From the NCBI GenBank assembly GCA_031409515.1, contig JANNXJ010000009.1, positions 1 to 50,187 of the forward strand: DNA of 50,187 nt. The letters are read 5' to 3'. The notes beneath the pieces were generated by a model that saw only the letters and a list, made by a program, of their open reading frames with translations, was not told the origin of the DNA and did no database searches. Below are positions 31,210-39,920 of this stretch, in pieces; within the stretch, counting starts at the first letter, position 1; each line of letters starts with the position of its first letter. The stretch comes from SHZI01 sp031409515 (GTDB taxonomy: Bacteria > Pseudomonadota > Gammaproteobacteria > Steroidobacterales > GCA-2729495). Made by a program: the position numbers and the translations under genes.

Positions 31210-32555
31210 TCCGCCGTCTGCTGTTTTTCATGGCCTTTCCAATGGCCTCGCTGCTGGCTTGGCCCACCTTCGCCGCTGAACTCGACTGCCCGCCGGAAGC
31301 CGCCACGCTGTGCTGGCAGGAGGCGCTGAGCGACGCCATGCCGTCGGCCCGGGCGCCCTATTTCGCCGGGGTGACGGCCCGCCCCGGCGTGCGCTATGTC
31401 ATCCGCGACACCCTCGTCGTGGAATCCGCCTACGGCGGCGTGATCGACGGCAACGGCTCGGTATTGGAGTGGCAGGGCCCAACCGACCGGCCCCTGTTTC
31501 TCGTCAAGAACACCCAGCAGGTGAAATTTACGAACCTGCGGATCTTCGTCGTCACGCCGCTGGAGTCCGCCTTCGAGTTCACCAAGGCGCCCTACGGCAA
31601 GGAGCCGCAGCGCAACGTCGCACCGAGCCTGAACGTGATCGACAACGTGCGCATTGAGGGCGTGAAGCTCGGCAACCTGCGCTACGGCGTGCGCTTCAGC
31701 AAACGCTACGGAATTGACGAGGACAACGACCAGTCCACGATCATCAACACGGCGATCTACAACGTCACCGACGCCGCGATTTCCATCGAGCACACCCAGT
31801 CCCAGGGCCATCACTTCTACGCGGTGAAGGCCAGCGGCGCCGAGGGCAACCGGGATGCCGCCTTCGTCCGGGCCAGCGGCGGGAGTTTTGCCTCCCTCGG
31901 CGGCTTCCACGGCCGGTTCGGCGGCGCCGTCTACGACATCGCCGCCGTGAACGGCACTGACCTGGTGATCGACGAGAACAGCGAGGCGAGTGCGCGCTTC
32001 ATCCGCACGCCGCCCGGGGCGGCCAGCTTCCCGCTGCCCTTCCATGTGGTGGGCGGCCGCTTCTCGGTGGACCGGCTGGCCCCCGATGGCCGGGTGGTCG
32101 ACTTCAACCGGATGGGCCCCTTGAGCATCCGGGGCCTGAAGATCGATGGGGTGATCCCTGCGGGCACGGCCAACCCCGTCATCGCGTTTCTGCCGCAACC
32201 CGCGGGCGCACCGGCGCACGGGCAACTGACAGTGAGTGATGTGGTGTTCACGATGCCCGGTTCCAGTACCTGGGATCCAATTCTCATCAACGCCTGGGTC
32301 CGGCTGAATGCCTCCGGCAACACCTGCGTGGACGCTGCCCGGGCGGTGGCGGAGTGCAAGGGGCTGGCTGCGGGCGTGACGTCCACGGCGGGTGTGTCCT
32401 TCGCGGAGTTATCGGCCGGGGGGTTCCAGACCTTGTTGCCGGGCCATAGCACCTACTGCGACGACTGCGGCGCCGACCGGCAGTCGGGACTTTGCGTGGG
32501 TGGCGGTACCGGTCAGTTGGCGCAGAAGCGCCGGGACGGCTGGTACTGCGACTAG
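31206..32555 (+). CDS. secreted right-handed beta-helix protein
   Basis: A 449-residue exported protein. Residues 1-23 are a signal peptide (LLFFMAFPMASLLAWPTFAA). The body shows beta-helix periodicity, with short strands and G/N turns (YGGVIDGNGSVLEWQG, VKFTNLRIFVV, NVRIEGVKLGNLRYGVRF, STIINTAIYNVTDAAISIEHTQSQGHHFYAVKASG), as in pectate-lyase-like and epimerase-like folds. No catalytic site is certain. A cysteine-rich C-terminus (STYCDDCGADRQSGLCVGG) may hold disulphides. It may modify or bind the exported polysaccharide. Start ATG overlaps the fusion gene stop. Its stop TAG shares the palindrome CTAG (32552-32555) with the stop of the convergent flippase gene. Confidence 0.65.
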   Translation: MIRRLLFFMAFPMASLLAWPTFAAELDCPPEAATLCWQEALSDAMPSARAPYFAGVTARPGVRYVIRDTLVVESAYGGVIDGNGSVLEWQGPTDRPLFLVKNTQQVKFTNLRIFVVTPLESAFEFTKAPYGKEPQRNVAPSLNVIDNVRIEGVKLGNLRYGVRFSKRYGIDEDNDQSTIINTAIYNVTDAAISIEHTQSQGHHFYAVKASGAEGNRDAAFVRASGGSFASLGGFHGRFGGAVYDIAAVNGTDLVIDENSEASARFIRTPPGAASFPLPFHVVGGRFSVDRLAPDGRVVDFNRMGPLSIRGLKIDGVIPAGTANPVIAFLPQPAGAPAHGQLTVSDVVFTMPGSSTWDPILINAWVRLNASGNTCVDAARAVAECKGLAAGVTSTAGVSFAELSAGGFQTLLPGHSTYCDDCGADRQSGLCVGGGTGQLAQKRRDGWYCD

Positions 32556-33814
32556 GAGCCGAACAACTTCCTGGGCGCACCGGAGAGCCAGATCGCCACG
32601 GCCGTGGTGATGACCACCGACCCGAGCGTCCCGAGCGCGGCGCCCTGGCCCGCTAAATCGGGGATCAGCCACAGGAACAGGACGACGGCGGAGGCCGCGG
32701 CAATCGCCTGCAGCACCACCAGCTGCCGGGATTGCCGGTGGGCGTAGAGGATCACCTCGAAAGCCTGCTGCACCATCTGCAGCGCGTAGGCGGCGCCAAT
32801 CCAGGGCAGCAGCGCGGCAGCGCCCGCCCGATAGGCTGACCCCAGCAGGAGCGTGCACAGCGGCGCGGCGAGCACCGTCATCAGCAGCCAGCCCGTCACG
32901 CCCACCGCGAGTGCCAACCCGAGCAGAACCCGCAGGGTGCGCCGTTCCTTGGCGGCATCGCCCTGGGCCACTGCCTCGTAGAGCACCGGGCGCAGCGTGT
33001 TGTGGAGCAGGGCATTGGCCGCGATGAAGGGCTGGCTGCCCAGCGCGTAGGCCGCCCAGTAGATGCCCACCGTCTCGGGGCCCCAACTGGCGTTCAGGAA
33101 ATACCGGTCGCCCATACTCATCACCCAGTTCATCGCGGCCATGGGCATAAGGGGGAGGGCGTAGCGCAGGAACTCGCCCCGGTGGTTCTGCACCCAGGGG
33201 TCGTCGGGTACGCTCAGTTCATCGGCGCCGCGCACCGTCCGCCGGCGGAGCAGCAGTGAGAGCGTGACCGAGCCCACCACGAAGCCCAGCAGGACGTAGA
33301 GCGCCGAAGGGCCCAGCCACCAGACCAGCAGCGCCGCGGCGGTGGGCCGGGCCAGGGCATCGAGGGCCGTCCGGGTGGCGTAGTCCTGTTGCCGGCGCGC
33401 GCCGTTGAGCAGGGCGGCTTCGAAGGAGCGCCACGCGTCGGCGGCCACCACCCCCGCCGCCACGAGGAACACGACGGTTGGGACGGGCGCCTCGGACCAG
33501 AGCGTCCAGCCGGCCCCCGCCAGGGCGAGGAGCAGCCCGGCGGCCAGCACGCCCCGCTGGACATAACTGGCAGCGAGGCGGCGCAGGGCACCCACTTTTC
33601 CCGCGAGGCGGGCGTCGGGAAAGGAACGCATGGCGGCCTGCAGGAACGGCAGGCAGAAAAGTCCCGTGCCGAGGGTGCCCAGTCCGACGACCAGCGAGAT
33701 CTGGCCGTAGACCTCGGGGGGGAGCAGGGTGGTGAGGACGCGGGTGCCGGCGAGACCGGCGATGACGACGATCGCCTGGCCCGCCGCGATCCACGCGGCG
33801 TCCTTGACTATCAT
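32552..33814 (-). CDS. Wzx-type oligosaccharide flippase (second of two)
   Basis: A 420-residue inner-membrane protein with about 12 helices. It opens VKDAAWIAAGQAIVVIAGLAGTRVLTTLLPPEVYGQISLVVGLGTLG, the usual start of polysaccharide flippases. The later segment FLRYALPLMPMAAMNWVMSMGDRYFLNASWGPETVGIYWAAYALGSQPF is strongly typical of the PST group. It is GC-rich and clearly different from the flippase at 11315. It stands alone on the minus strand, convergent to the beta-helix gene with a 4-base overlap, and divergent from the FkbM gene. It would flip the repeat unit made by the high-GC genes. Confidence 0.87.
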   Translation of the reverse strand: MIVKDAAWIAAGQAIVVIAGLAGTRVLTTLLPPEVYGQISLVVGLGTLGTGLFCLPFLQAAMRSFPDARLAGKVGALRRLAASYVQRGVLAAGLLLALAGAGWTLWSEAPVPTVVFLVAAGVVAADAWRSFEAALLNGARRQQDYATRTALDALARPTAAALLVWWLGPSALYVLLGFVVGSVTLSLLLRRRTVRGADELSVPDDPWVQNHRGEFLRYALPLMPMAAMNWVMSMGDRYFLNASWGPETVGIYWAAYALGSQPFIAANALLHNTLRPVLYEAVAQGDAAKERRTLRVLLGLALAVGVTGWLLMTVLAAPLCTLLLGSAYRAGAAALLPWIGAAYALQMVQQAFEVILYAHRQSRQLVVLQAIAAASAVVLFLWLIPDLAGQGAALGTLGSVVITTAVAIWLSGAPRKLFGS

Positions 33815-33818
33815 CGGC

Positions 33819-33848
33819 TTTACGCTCCCATGGGGTACTGGCTATAGT
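33819..33848 (+). promoter_or_regulatory. promoter candidate for the FkbM-glycosyltransferase pair
   Basis: TTTACG (33819-33824) and TATAGT (33843-33848) are 18 bases apart, in the 82-base gap between the divergent flippase and FkbM genes. The -10 matches five of six bases. GTAC repeats flank the -10 box (33836 and 33847). Confidence 0.4.
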
Positions 33849-33896
33849 ACACGCCTGTACGCAGTGCCGGTTCTGCGCCGCGCGGGAGAGCTTTAG

Positions 33897-34865
33897 TTGG
33901 AGGCGCTGGCGACTGTGACGGATCCCGTATCCTACAAGGCCGTATCGTTCCGCTGGCGTCTGGCTGGCTGGCTGCGCCGGATCCCGGAATTTCGCGGCCG
34001 CGACCGCCTCGGCGGCATCATCCTTCGCGGCGCCACCCCACCGGCCGGGGTCGTCCGCTGTCACGTCGGCCCCAATCTGCTCTATGACGCCCGCATGCAG
34101 GAAGACGGTTCCTGGGTCGATCTGTTTTTTCTCCAGTACGAAGCGCCCGCGCTCACGCCGATTCTGGAAACCTTTCTCCGCCCCGGCTCCACCTTTGTTG
34201 ATGTGGGCGCCAACATCGGGGTGTACGCGGGCTGGGCCGCGCGTCTCGTGGGTCCCAGCGGGCAGGTGCTGGCCTTCGAGCCCGTGCCGGCCACCCGGGA
34301 CTACCTCGAGCACGTCGTCGCGCTGAATCACCTGGACAACCTGCACGTGATTCCCAAGGCCCTGGGTGCCCAGTCCGGCACGGTCACGCTGTGGGTGTTG
34401 CCCCGGGCCTCCGGGCTGACCACCTCACTGCCGCCCACTGCGGGATCGAAGGCGCAGCCGGTGGACGTGCCCCTGACCACCCTGGATGACGAACTCGCGG
34501 TCCAACTCGCCGCCAGGGGCGGGCCGCCGCCGGCGCTGGTGAAGATCGACGTGGAGGGCCTCGAGATCGCGGTGCTTAAGGGCGCGGCGCGGACGCTGGC
34601 GGGCCCGACGCCACCCGCCGTGGTCTTCGAGACCCACGGCCCTTACCTAGTCCGCGCAGGAGTCGACTTCGGCGAGCTGCCCGGCTGGTTCGAGGACCAG
34701 TTTGGCTTTCACCTGTTTGGCATGCTGCCTGCGGGGCTGCGGCGGATTGCGCGGGGCACCCCGGCGCCGCCGGCGCACAACTGTCTCGCGCTCCACCCGG
34801 AGCACCATCGCACCGAGCTCGAGACCCTCTCCCGGATGCGCTTCCGCCGCAACCAGTCTTGCTAG
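33897..34865 (+). CDS. FkbM-family SAM-dependent methyltransferase
   Basis: A 322-residue methyltransferase. The SAM site is STFVDVGANIGVYAGWAARLVGPSG with LAFEPVPATRDYLE, and the FkbM signature VKIDVEGLEIAVLKGA follows near residue 215-230. FkbM proteins make O-methyl groups, often on sugar hydroxyls. Residues 1-70 precede the Rossmann fold and are basic. The start is TTG at 33897 with GGGAGAG at 33884-33890, six bases away; a GTG at 33915 is the alternative and has worse spacing. A glycosyltransferase gene follows 12 bases later, so they form a pair likely acting on the same residue. Confidence 0.85.
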   Translation: MEALATVTDPVSYKAVSFRWRLAGWLRRIPEFRGRDRLGGIILRGATPPAGVVRCHVGPNLLYDARMQEDGSWVDLFFLQYEAPALTPILETFLRPGSTFVDVGANIGVYAGWAARLVGPSGQVLAFEPVPATRDYLEHVVALNHLDNLHVIPKALGAQSGTVTLWVLPRASGLTTSLPPTAGSKAQPVDVPLTTLDDELAVQLAARGGPPPALVKIDVEGLEIAVLKGAARTLAGPTPPAVVFETHGPYLVRAGVDFGELPGWFEDQFGFHLFGMLPAGLRRIARGTPAPPAHNCLALHPEHHRTELETLSRMRFRRNQSC

Positions 34866-34877
34866 CGCCACGCGCTC

Positions 34878-36053
34878 GTGGCTAAACCCCGGGTCCTCTG
34901 CTTCGCCAGCTACTACCTGCCCGGCTTCCGCGCCGGGGGTCCGGTGCGCAGCCTGACGCGGCTGTGCGAATGGCTCCAGGACGACTTCGAGTTTCGCGTG
35001 GTCACCCGCAACCGGGACCTGGCCGTCGCCGAACCCTACCCGGACCACCGGCCGGGGCAGTGGTATCCCTTTGGTGCGACCCAGGTGCGCTACCTGGAAC
35101 GGCCCTACGGGGCACCGGGGCCCCTGCGGGAGATTGTGGCGGAGTGGCGGCCCGACCTGCTGTACTTCCACAGCTTCGTCGATCCGGCGCTCGTGATCAT
35201 GCCGCTGGTGCTGCGGCGGCTGAACCTCATTCCGGCGACCATCCCGGCGCTGGTCGCGCCCCGGGGCGAGTTTTCCACCGGCGCGTTGCAGATCAAGCCC
35301 GCGCGAAAGGCGGCGTGGATTGCGCTGGCCCGGGCCGCCGGCATCTACCGGGACGTGACCTGGCAGGCAACGGATGCGGGCGAGGCAGCGAACATCCGCC
35401 GGCGGTGGGGCGCGAGCGCCCGGGTGGGCATCGGGCCTAACCTGCCGCCCCGGGTCGAGGCGGCCGACCTGCCCCTGCGGCGTGCCAAGGTGGCGGGCAC
35501 GTTGCGCCTGGTGTTCCTGTCCCGCATCTCGCGGATGAAGAACCTGGAGGGGGCGCTCGCGAGTCTGGCCCTGGTCAGGGGGCCCGTGAGCCTGGACATC
35601 TATGGCACCCAGGAGGACCCGGACTACTGGGCGGTCTGCGAGCAGGCGATCGCGGGGCTGCCGCCCAACGTGCAGGTGCGCTTCCGCGGCGTGGTGCAGC
35701 CGGAAAACGTGATTGAGGTCCTGTCCGGATACGACGTCTTCTTTCTGCCCAGCCTCGGGGAGAACTTCGGCCACGTCGTTCTGGAGGCGCTCCTCGCTGG
35801 GTGTCCCCTCATCCTCTCTGACCAGACGCCCTGGCGGGGCCTGGCAGCCCTGGGCGTGGGCTTCGACGTGCCCCTGGTGACAACCGCGGGGCTCACAGCA
35901 GCCGTCGAGCGCTTCGTGGCCATGGACGCTGGCGAGTTTCAGATCTGGTCCGCGAACGCCCGCCAGTTCGGGTTAAGGTATTGTCATAATCCAGAGCTGG
36001 CGGACGCGGCCCGCCGCCTGCTGACCCAGGCTCTGGAACGCCCCAAACCGTGA
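34878..36053 (+). CDS. GT4-family glycosyltransferase
   Basis: A 391-residue GT-B enzyme. The opening PRVLCFASYYLPGFRAGGPVRSLTRLCEWL is the form seen in many exopolysaccharide transferases. The donor domain has LRLVFLSRISRMKNLEGALASLAL (R-x-x-x-K-N, nucleotide-sugar contact), VSLDIYGTQEDPDYW and YDVFFLPSLGENFGHVVLEALLAGCPLILSDQTPW with the E-x7-E signature. Start GTG 34878 with no clear ribosome-binding site, so coupling to the FkbM gene is likely. Sugar specificity unknown. Confidence 0.85.
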   Translation: MAKPRVLCFASYYLPGFRAGGPVRSLTRLCEWLQDDFEFRVVTRNRDLAVAEPYPDHRPGQWYPFGATQVRYLERPYGAPGPLREIVAEWRPDLLYFHSFVDPALVIMPLVLRRLNLIPATIPALVAPRGEFSTGALQIKPARKAAWIALARAAGIYRDVTWQATDAGEAANIRRRWGASARVGIGPNLPPRVEAADLPLRRAKVAGTLRLVFLSRISRMKNLEGALASLALVRGPVSLDIYGTQEDPDYWAVCEQAIAGLPPNVQVRFRGVVQPENVIEVLSGYDVFFLPSLGENFGHVVLEALLAGCPLILSDQTPWRGLAALGVGFDVPLVTTAGLTAAVERFVAMDAGEFQIWSANARQFGLRYCHNPELADAARRLLTQALERPKP

Positions 36054-36203
36054 CCTCTGCACGGTGCCCGATAAATTTCCGGTAACCCGCGGTGTGCAAG
36101 AATTCCGGCCCGCCGAAAGCACGACTGGCTTCCTGCCGCCGGCCGGGGAATCCGTTTGAATACAGGCAAGTGGTTGATGTGACTGGGTCTGGGTACTCCT
36201 CTG

Positions 36204-37802
36204 ATGACTGCCGCCAAACGTAGTCCGCCCGCGGGCGCGAACCCCGCCAGGAATTACGGCCTCGCTGTGCTGGCCTGCATTGCCGTGCTGATCGTGGCCG
36301 GCATCGTGAACCAGGAATTCCAGGTGGCGCGAACTGCCTACGTCGCGGTCCTGTTCGTGATCTGCGCCGGCCCGTATTTCTTTGCCGTCAGCAACCCGAA
36401 GCACCGTCTGCTGGCCATGTTCATGGCCTGCTACTTCGCGGTTTTCGGGATGGCCGCCTTTTTCTACCTGATCGAAGGCGATTTGCCGGTAGTGGTCTGG
36501 GGCACCGGCGAAGTCACGGCCGATGATCTCGCCCGTTTCACCACCGGAGATGGCGTGATAGTCCTTGGTGGGTTATTCACCCTTGCTGGGTACTTTTTCT
36601 TCCATAAGTTGCGGGGCACGCGCAAGTCAACCTTCCTGGCGTACGAGTGGCGTTACTCCACCGTGTTCAAGACCGGCGTGACGCTCTGGTGCCTCGGTTT
36701 TGCCTTCATGCTGGCTTACGACACTTCGGCCTCGGTCTTCTACATTCCCGAATACGTGCTGGGCCTGCCCACCGGGGTGGCTTCGAATCTGCGGCTGCTG
36801 GCGCCACTGGGGGCGCTGATGCTGATCTATCTGGTAACCCGGGATTATCTGCCGAAGACGGTCTGGACGGTGCTCCTCACAATGATGGCCGCGGAATTCG
36901 TCTTTGGCTTTATCGTGAGTTCCAAGGAGACTTCCTTTCGCCTGGCTGCACTGCTGCTGCTGGGACTCTATTACCTGCGGGGCCGCGTCAATCTCAAGAT
37001 CCTCGCGGTGATCGTGGTCGTTGCCATTCCCTACCTGCTCTATTTCAACGCCTATCGCTTCTACATGATGGAGCGGCACTACATTAATTCCGGCGCCGCC
37101 TTTGAGACCTTCGGCAAAAACATGGAGTCGGTAAGGCAGGAGGCATCCGAGGCTGACGACGTGACTGGTTCCAGCCTCCACGCTCTTCGCGAGCGCATCG
37201 ACGGCAAGCGCTACGTGGAAATCATCACGACCGGAACCAACGCGGGTAAACAACCGTTCCTGTACGGCGAAACGCTCACTACCTTCTTCGCGTCGTGGAT
37301 TCCACGGATGTTCTGGCCGGAGAAACCGGACATATCCACCGGGCAGATGTTCAATCGCGCCTTCAAGCTCTCCGCCTCCCGCCTCACCATGGTGCCGACG
37401 ACGATTCCCGGCGAGTTGTACTGGAACTTCGCCATGCCAGGCGTGATTCTCGGCATGTTTGTTATCGGCATGATCTTTGGCAGCATCACCGCCGCTGCCG
37501 GCGATGGCTTCAACATGACCCTCCCGCGCTTCCTCATGCTGCTGCTGGCTACGTACTTCCTCGCCATGCGACTGGAAGGCAATGTGGCCACCGGGTTCTC
37601 AACCTTCCTGCGCCTGCTGATCATTATCTGGCTCATCGACAGGTTCTATCGGTCCAGAGGGGCGTCGCGCCGGCGTAAGGTGCCCCCGGCCGCGCCGGAC
37701 CCTGCCCAGCCGCCAACCGTACCGGAGGGGTCAGTGCAGAGTGGGCCGAGTCCCATACCTTCAAGTCCCTGGCAGCGTCCGGCCCACGGCAACCGGAAGT
37801 GA
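36204..37802 (+). CDS. O-antigen polymerase-like membrane protein (Wzy candidate, second of two)
   Basis: A 532-residue protein with about 11 hydrophobic segments. The later region PTTIPGELYWNFAMPGVILGMFVIGMIFGSI and the loop FFASWIPRMFWPEKPDISTGQMFNRAF match the oligosaccharide repeat unit polymerase type. It should polymerise flipped repeat units in the periplasm. The last 60 residues are a proline-rich cytoplasmic tail (PPAAPDPAQPPTVPEG). A 150-base gap precedes it, with no clear promoter or ribosome-binding site before ATG 36204. It ends 16 bases before the convergent methyltransferase stop. The ligase/polymerase at 12798 is of a different type, so the locus has two. Confidence 0.75.
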   Translation: MTAAKRSPPAGANPARNYGLAVLACIAVLIVAGIVNQEFQVARTAYVAVLFVICAGPYFFAVSNPKHRLLAMFMACYFAVFGMAAFFYLIEGDLPVVVWGTGEVTADDLARFTTGDGVIVLGGLFTLAGYFFFHKLRGTRKSTFLAYEWRYSTVFKTGVTLWCLGFAFMLAYDTSASVFYIPEYVLGLPTGVASNLRLLAPLGALMLIYLVTRDYLPKTVWTVLLTMMAAEFVFGFIVSSKETSFRLAALLLLGLYYLRGRVNLKILAVIVVVAIPYLLYFNAYRFYMMERHYINSGAAFETFGKNMESVRQEASEADDVTGSSLHALRERIDGKRYVEIITTGTNAGKQPFLYGETLTTFFASWIPRMFWPEKPDISTGQMFNRAFKLSASRLTMVPTTIPGELYWNFAMPGVILGMFVIGMIFGSITAAAGDGFNMTLPRFLMLLLATYFLAMRLEGNVATGFSTFLRLLIIIWLIDRFYRSRGASRRRKVPPAAPDPAQPPTVPEGSVQSGPSPIPSSPWQRPAHGNRK

Positions 37803-37818
37803 CGGGTCAGCCTCTCGG

Positions 37819-38505
37819 TCAACCTGCAGGTTTGCGGGCCTCCACCACCAGCGTTTCGGCCAGCCTGGACGGCGAGCCGTTTTCCTGATTCAGCCGGCTG
37901 TCCGGGCTGTCGTGGGGTTGCGCTTCCCGGATCTCCACAAAGCCGGCCCCGCTGAGCAGGTGGTGCAAACCCTGGTAGTCGTAGACGAAGCGGTGCGCAT
38001 GCCCGAACACGTAGTTGATGATCTGCGCGGGGAAGGCGTAGTTCTCCATACCCACCAGGGCGGCGAAGGCCGCGTCGCCATCCCGGTAGGCCCGCAGGTA
38101 CCGGCCCAGGTCCGGCACGGCGAAGCGGAGGCGGGCGCCCGGGGCCAGCACGCGGCAGGATTCCGTGAGCAGGCGGGTCGCGGCGGCCACATCGATGTGC
38201 TCGAGGAAGTGCTCGTGAAAGATGCCGCCGACGCTGCCATCCGCAAAGGGCAGGGCCCGGCGCGTGTCGATCACCAGGTCCACGCCGGGCGTCTGGTAGC
38301 GGTCCACATTGATGAAGCCCGGCAGGCGCTTGCCGCCGCAACCCAGGTGCAAGTAGGAGCCCTGGGGGATGGGCTGCACCCGGTCAGGCCTGAGCGCCGT
38401 GGCCAGCGCCTGGGGAATGCCCCGCGTGAAGAGGGACAACTCGAGCGCGGATTTCTCATCCAGGCCAAGCCGGTAGAGCGCGTTCTTGAGGACGGTATAA
38501 GCCAT
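37819..38505 (-). CDS. class I SAM-dependent methyltransferase
   Basis: A 228-residue methyltransferase. Motif I is YLHLGCGGKRLPGFINVD, typical of sugar methyltransferases in capsule and exopolysaccharide loci; then FADGSVGGIFHEHFLEHIDVAAATRLLTESCRVLAPGARLRFAVPDL. The N-terminal 50 residues are a helical extension (AYTVLKNALYRLGLDEKSALELSLFTRG). It is the last gene of the minus-strand heptose operon, separated from the previous gene by a GTAG palindrome pair (38530-38591). That hairpin may lower its expression relative to the upstream genes (inference). Confidence 0.82.
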   Translation of the reverse strand: MAYTVLKNALYRLGLDEKSALELSLFTRGIPQALATALRPDRVQPIPQGSYLHLGCGGKRLPGFINVDRYQTPGVDLVIDTRRALPFADGSVGGIFHEHFLEHIDVAAATRLLTESCRVLAPGARLRFAVPDLGRYLRAYRDGDAAFAALVGMENYAFPAQIINYVFGHAHRFVYDYQGLHHLLSGAGFVEIREAQPHDSPDSRLNQENGSPSRLAETLVVEARKPAG

Positions 38506-38529
38506 GCTGACAGGGCCTTTTGCTGTGAC

Positions 38530-38591
38530 GTAGGAGCGGCTTCAGCCGCGATCCCCCGGAAAAAAAGAATCGCGCGTGAACGCGCTCCTAC
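38530..38591. repeat. inverted pair of GTAG palindromes ending a methyltransferase gene
   Basis: Forward unit 38530-38553 (GTAGGAGCGGC, TTCA, GCCGCGATC) and reverse unit 38569-38591 (ATCGCGCG, TGAA, CGCGCTCCTAC) face each other, 15 bases apart. The reverse unit's head, read on the minus strand, is GTAG, and its TAG (38590-38588) is the stop codon of the upstream methyltransferase gene. The forward unit has the GCGGC stem variant usual for Pseudomonas/Xanthomonas-type repeats. Confidence 0.9.
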
Positions 38592-39310
38592 GGGCGGCGC
38601 GCACGGACAATAAACACGCGGGTCAGGATACCGCTGCCCCGGGACCCGGTTTCCACCAGATTGCGGGCCAGCATCGACAGACGCAGCAGTTGCCACAGCA
38701 GCCAGCGCACGCTGGAGGCTATGCCCCGGGGCACCGGACCCTGCTCCCGGGGTTCCACGTCCTGGAAGCCGCAGAGGCGCAGCAGCCAGGCCAGCGAAGA
38801 GGGCGTGAAGCAGGTCTCGTGGGTGAAGTCGCCGTAGCGCACGCTCAGGCCCCAGGGTGAGTCTGCATTGGGCGTTTGCACGACCAGATGTCCGCCGGGT
38901 TGCAGGGCACCCTGGCAGGCGTCCAGGAAGCGCAGGGCTTCGTCCTTGTCGAGATGCTCAAGCACGTCGAAGGCCGTGATCAGGGCGAAGGCGCCCGGGC
39001 GGCCCTCCAGGAACTCGATCACGTCGCCCTGCAGGACATTGGCGTGTACGCGCCTGGCGATCGCCACCTGCTCCGGGCTCACGTCGACGCCCGTGACGTT
39101 CGTGTAGCCCCGCTCGGTGAAGAAGCGCAGCAGCCGGCCGTAGCCGCAGGCCACGTCCACGATGGTTGCGTCCCGGGCCGTCGGTAGCCAGCCCCGCAGA
39201 TAGGCGTCGTAGGCCGTGCCCCAGCGGTCCAAGTCCGCCAGGCTGGGCGCCAGCTCTGCGCCCTGGGCTACGGAGGCGTACTTCGCGTAGATGCGGCTGC
39301 GGTAGCTCAT
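38588..39310 (-). CDS. class I SAM-dependent methyltransferase; stop codon supplied by a palindrome
   Basis: A 240-residue methyltransferase. Motif I is TIVDVACGYGRLLRFFTERGYTNVTGVDVSPEQV, followed by FALITAFDVLEHLDKDEALRFLDACQGALQPGGHLVVQTPN and GLSVRYGDFTHETCFTPSSLAWLLRLCGF, the Methyltransf_23 pattern found in glycan loci. Its start is contiguous with the GmhA gene stop (TGAATG). The last codons (RARRP) run into a GTAG palindrome that provides TAG, so the present C-terminus is set by the repeat. The core fold is complete before that point. Likely methylates the heptose or another sugar of the polymer (inference from the operon). Confidence 0.83.
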   Translation of the reverse strand: MSYRSRIYAKYASVAQGAELAPSLADLDRWGTAYDAYLRGWLPTARDATIVDVACGYGRLLRFFTERGYTNVTGVDVSPEQVAIARRVHANVLQGDVIEFLEGRPGAFALITAFDVLEHLDKDEALRFLDACQGALQPGGHLVVQTPNADSPWGLSVRYGDFTHETCFTPSSLAWLLRLCGFQDVEPREQGPVPRGIASSVRWLLWQLLRLSMLARNLVETGSRGSGILTRVFIVRARRP

Positions 39311-39877
39311 TCAAGTGGTGATCTTGTCGCCACACAGGGACTTCATCACCATGTGCCCGAAGACGAAGTGCAGGTCTTCGCAGATCTGCATGTCGAAGCT
39401 CTGGATCCACAGGCAGTGCTGGGCGATCTTTCGCACCTTCCCGCCGTCGTAGCCGCAGATCGCCAGGGTGACGCCGCCGTTGGCATTGGCGTACTGCAAC
39501 GCGCGCACGACGTTTTCCGAATTGCCGCTGCCACTCACGGCAATCACGAGGTCGCCGGGGTCCATCAGGTTCTTCAGCTGCTCGCTGTACACGTCCGCGT
39601 AGGACATGTCGTTGCTGTAGGACGTCATCAGGCCCATGTTGTCGGACAGGCAGTGCCCGCGAAAGGGCTTGCCGGTGGCCAGGTAGGCCATCTTGTTCCA
39701 GTCGTTGATGTAGTGGGACGCCGTGAGCGCGCTGCCACCGTTGCCGCAGACGATGATCTTGCGCTTCTGGTTCCAGTGGTCCTTGATCAGGGCGATGGCT
39801 GATTCCACCATGGACTGGTCCAGCTGGCCGATCATGCCGGAGAGGTGGGTGAGGTAGGCAGCGACTGAAAATTGCAT
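39311..39877 (-). CDS. gmhA: D-sedoheptulose-7-phosphate isomerase
   Basis: A 188-residue SIS-domain isomerase that turns sedoheptulose 7-phosphate into D-glycero-D-manno-heptose 7-phosphate, the first step of nucleotide-heptose synthesis. The SIS phosphosugar-binding segments are IIVCGNGGSALTASHYINDWNKM and GDLVIAVSGSGNSENVVRALQYA, with CGYDGGKVRKIAQHCLWI behind. Length is normal for GmhA. Its partners HddA and HddC/GmhB are encoded directly upstream in the same minus-strand operon, which supports the assignment over other SIS sugar isomerases. Confidence 0.9.
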   Translation of the reverse strand: MQFSVAAYLTHLSGMIGQLDQSMVESAIALIKDHWNQKRKIIVCGNGGSALTASHYINDWNKMAYLATGKPFRGHCLSDNMGLMTSYSNDMSYADVYSEQLKNLMDPGDLVIAVSGSGNSENVVRALQYANANGGVTLAICGYDGGKVRKIAQHCLWIQSFDMQICEDLHFVFGHMVMKSLCGDKITT

Positions 39878-39920
39878 GGGGAAAACCTCGTGGGGGCTGC
39901 AGGTGACGCTCAGGTACGGT

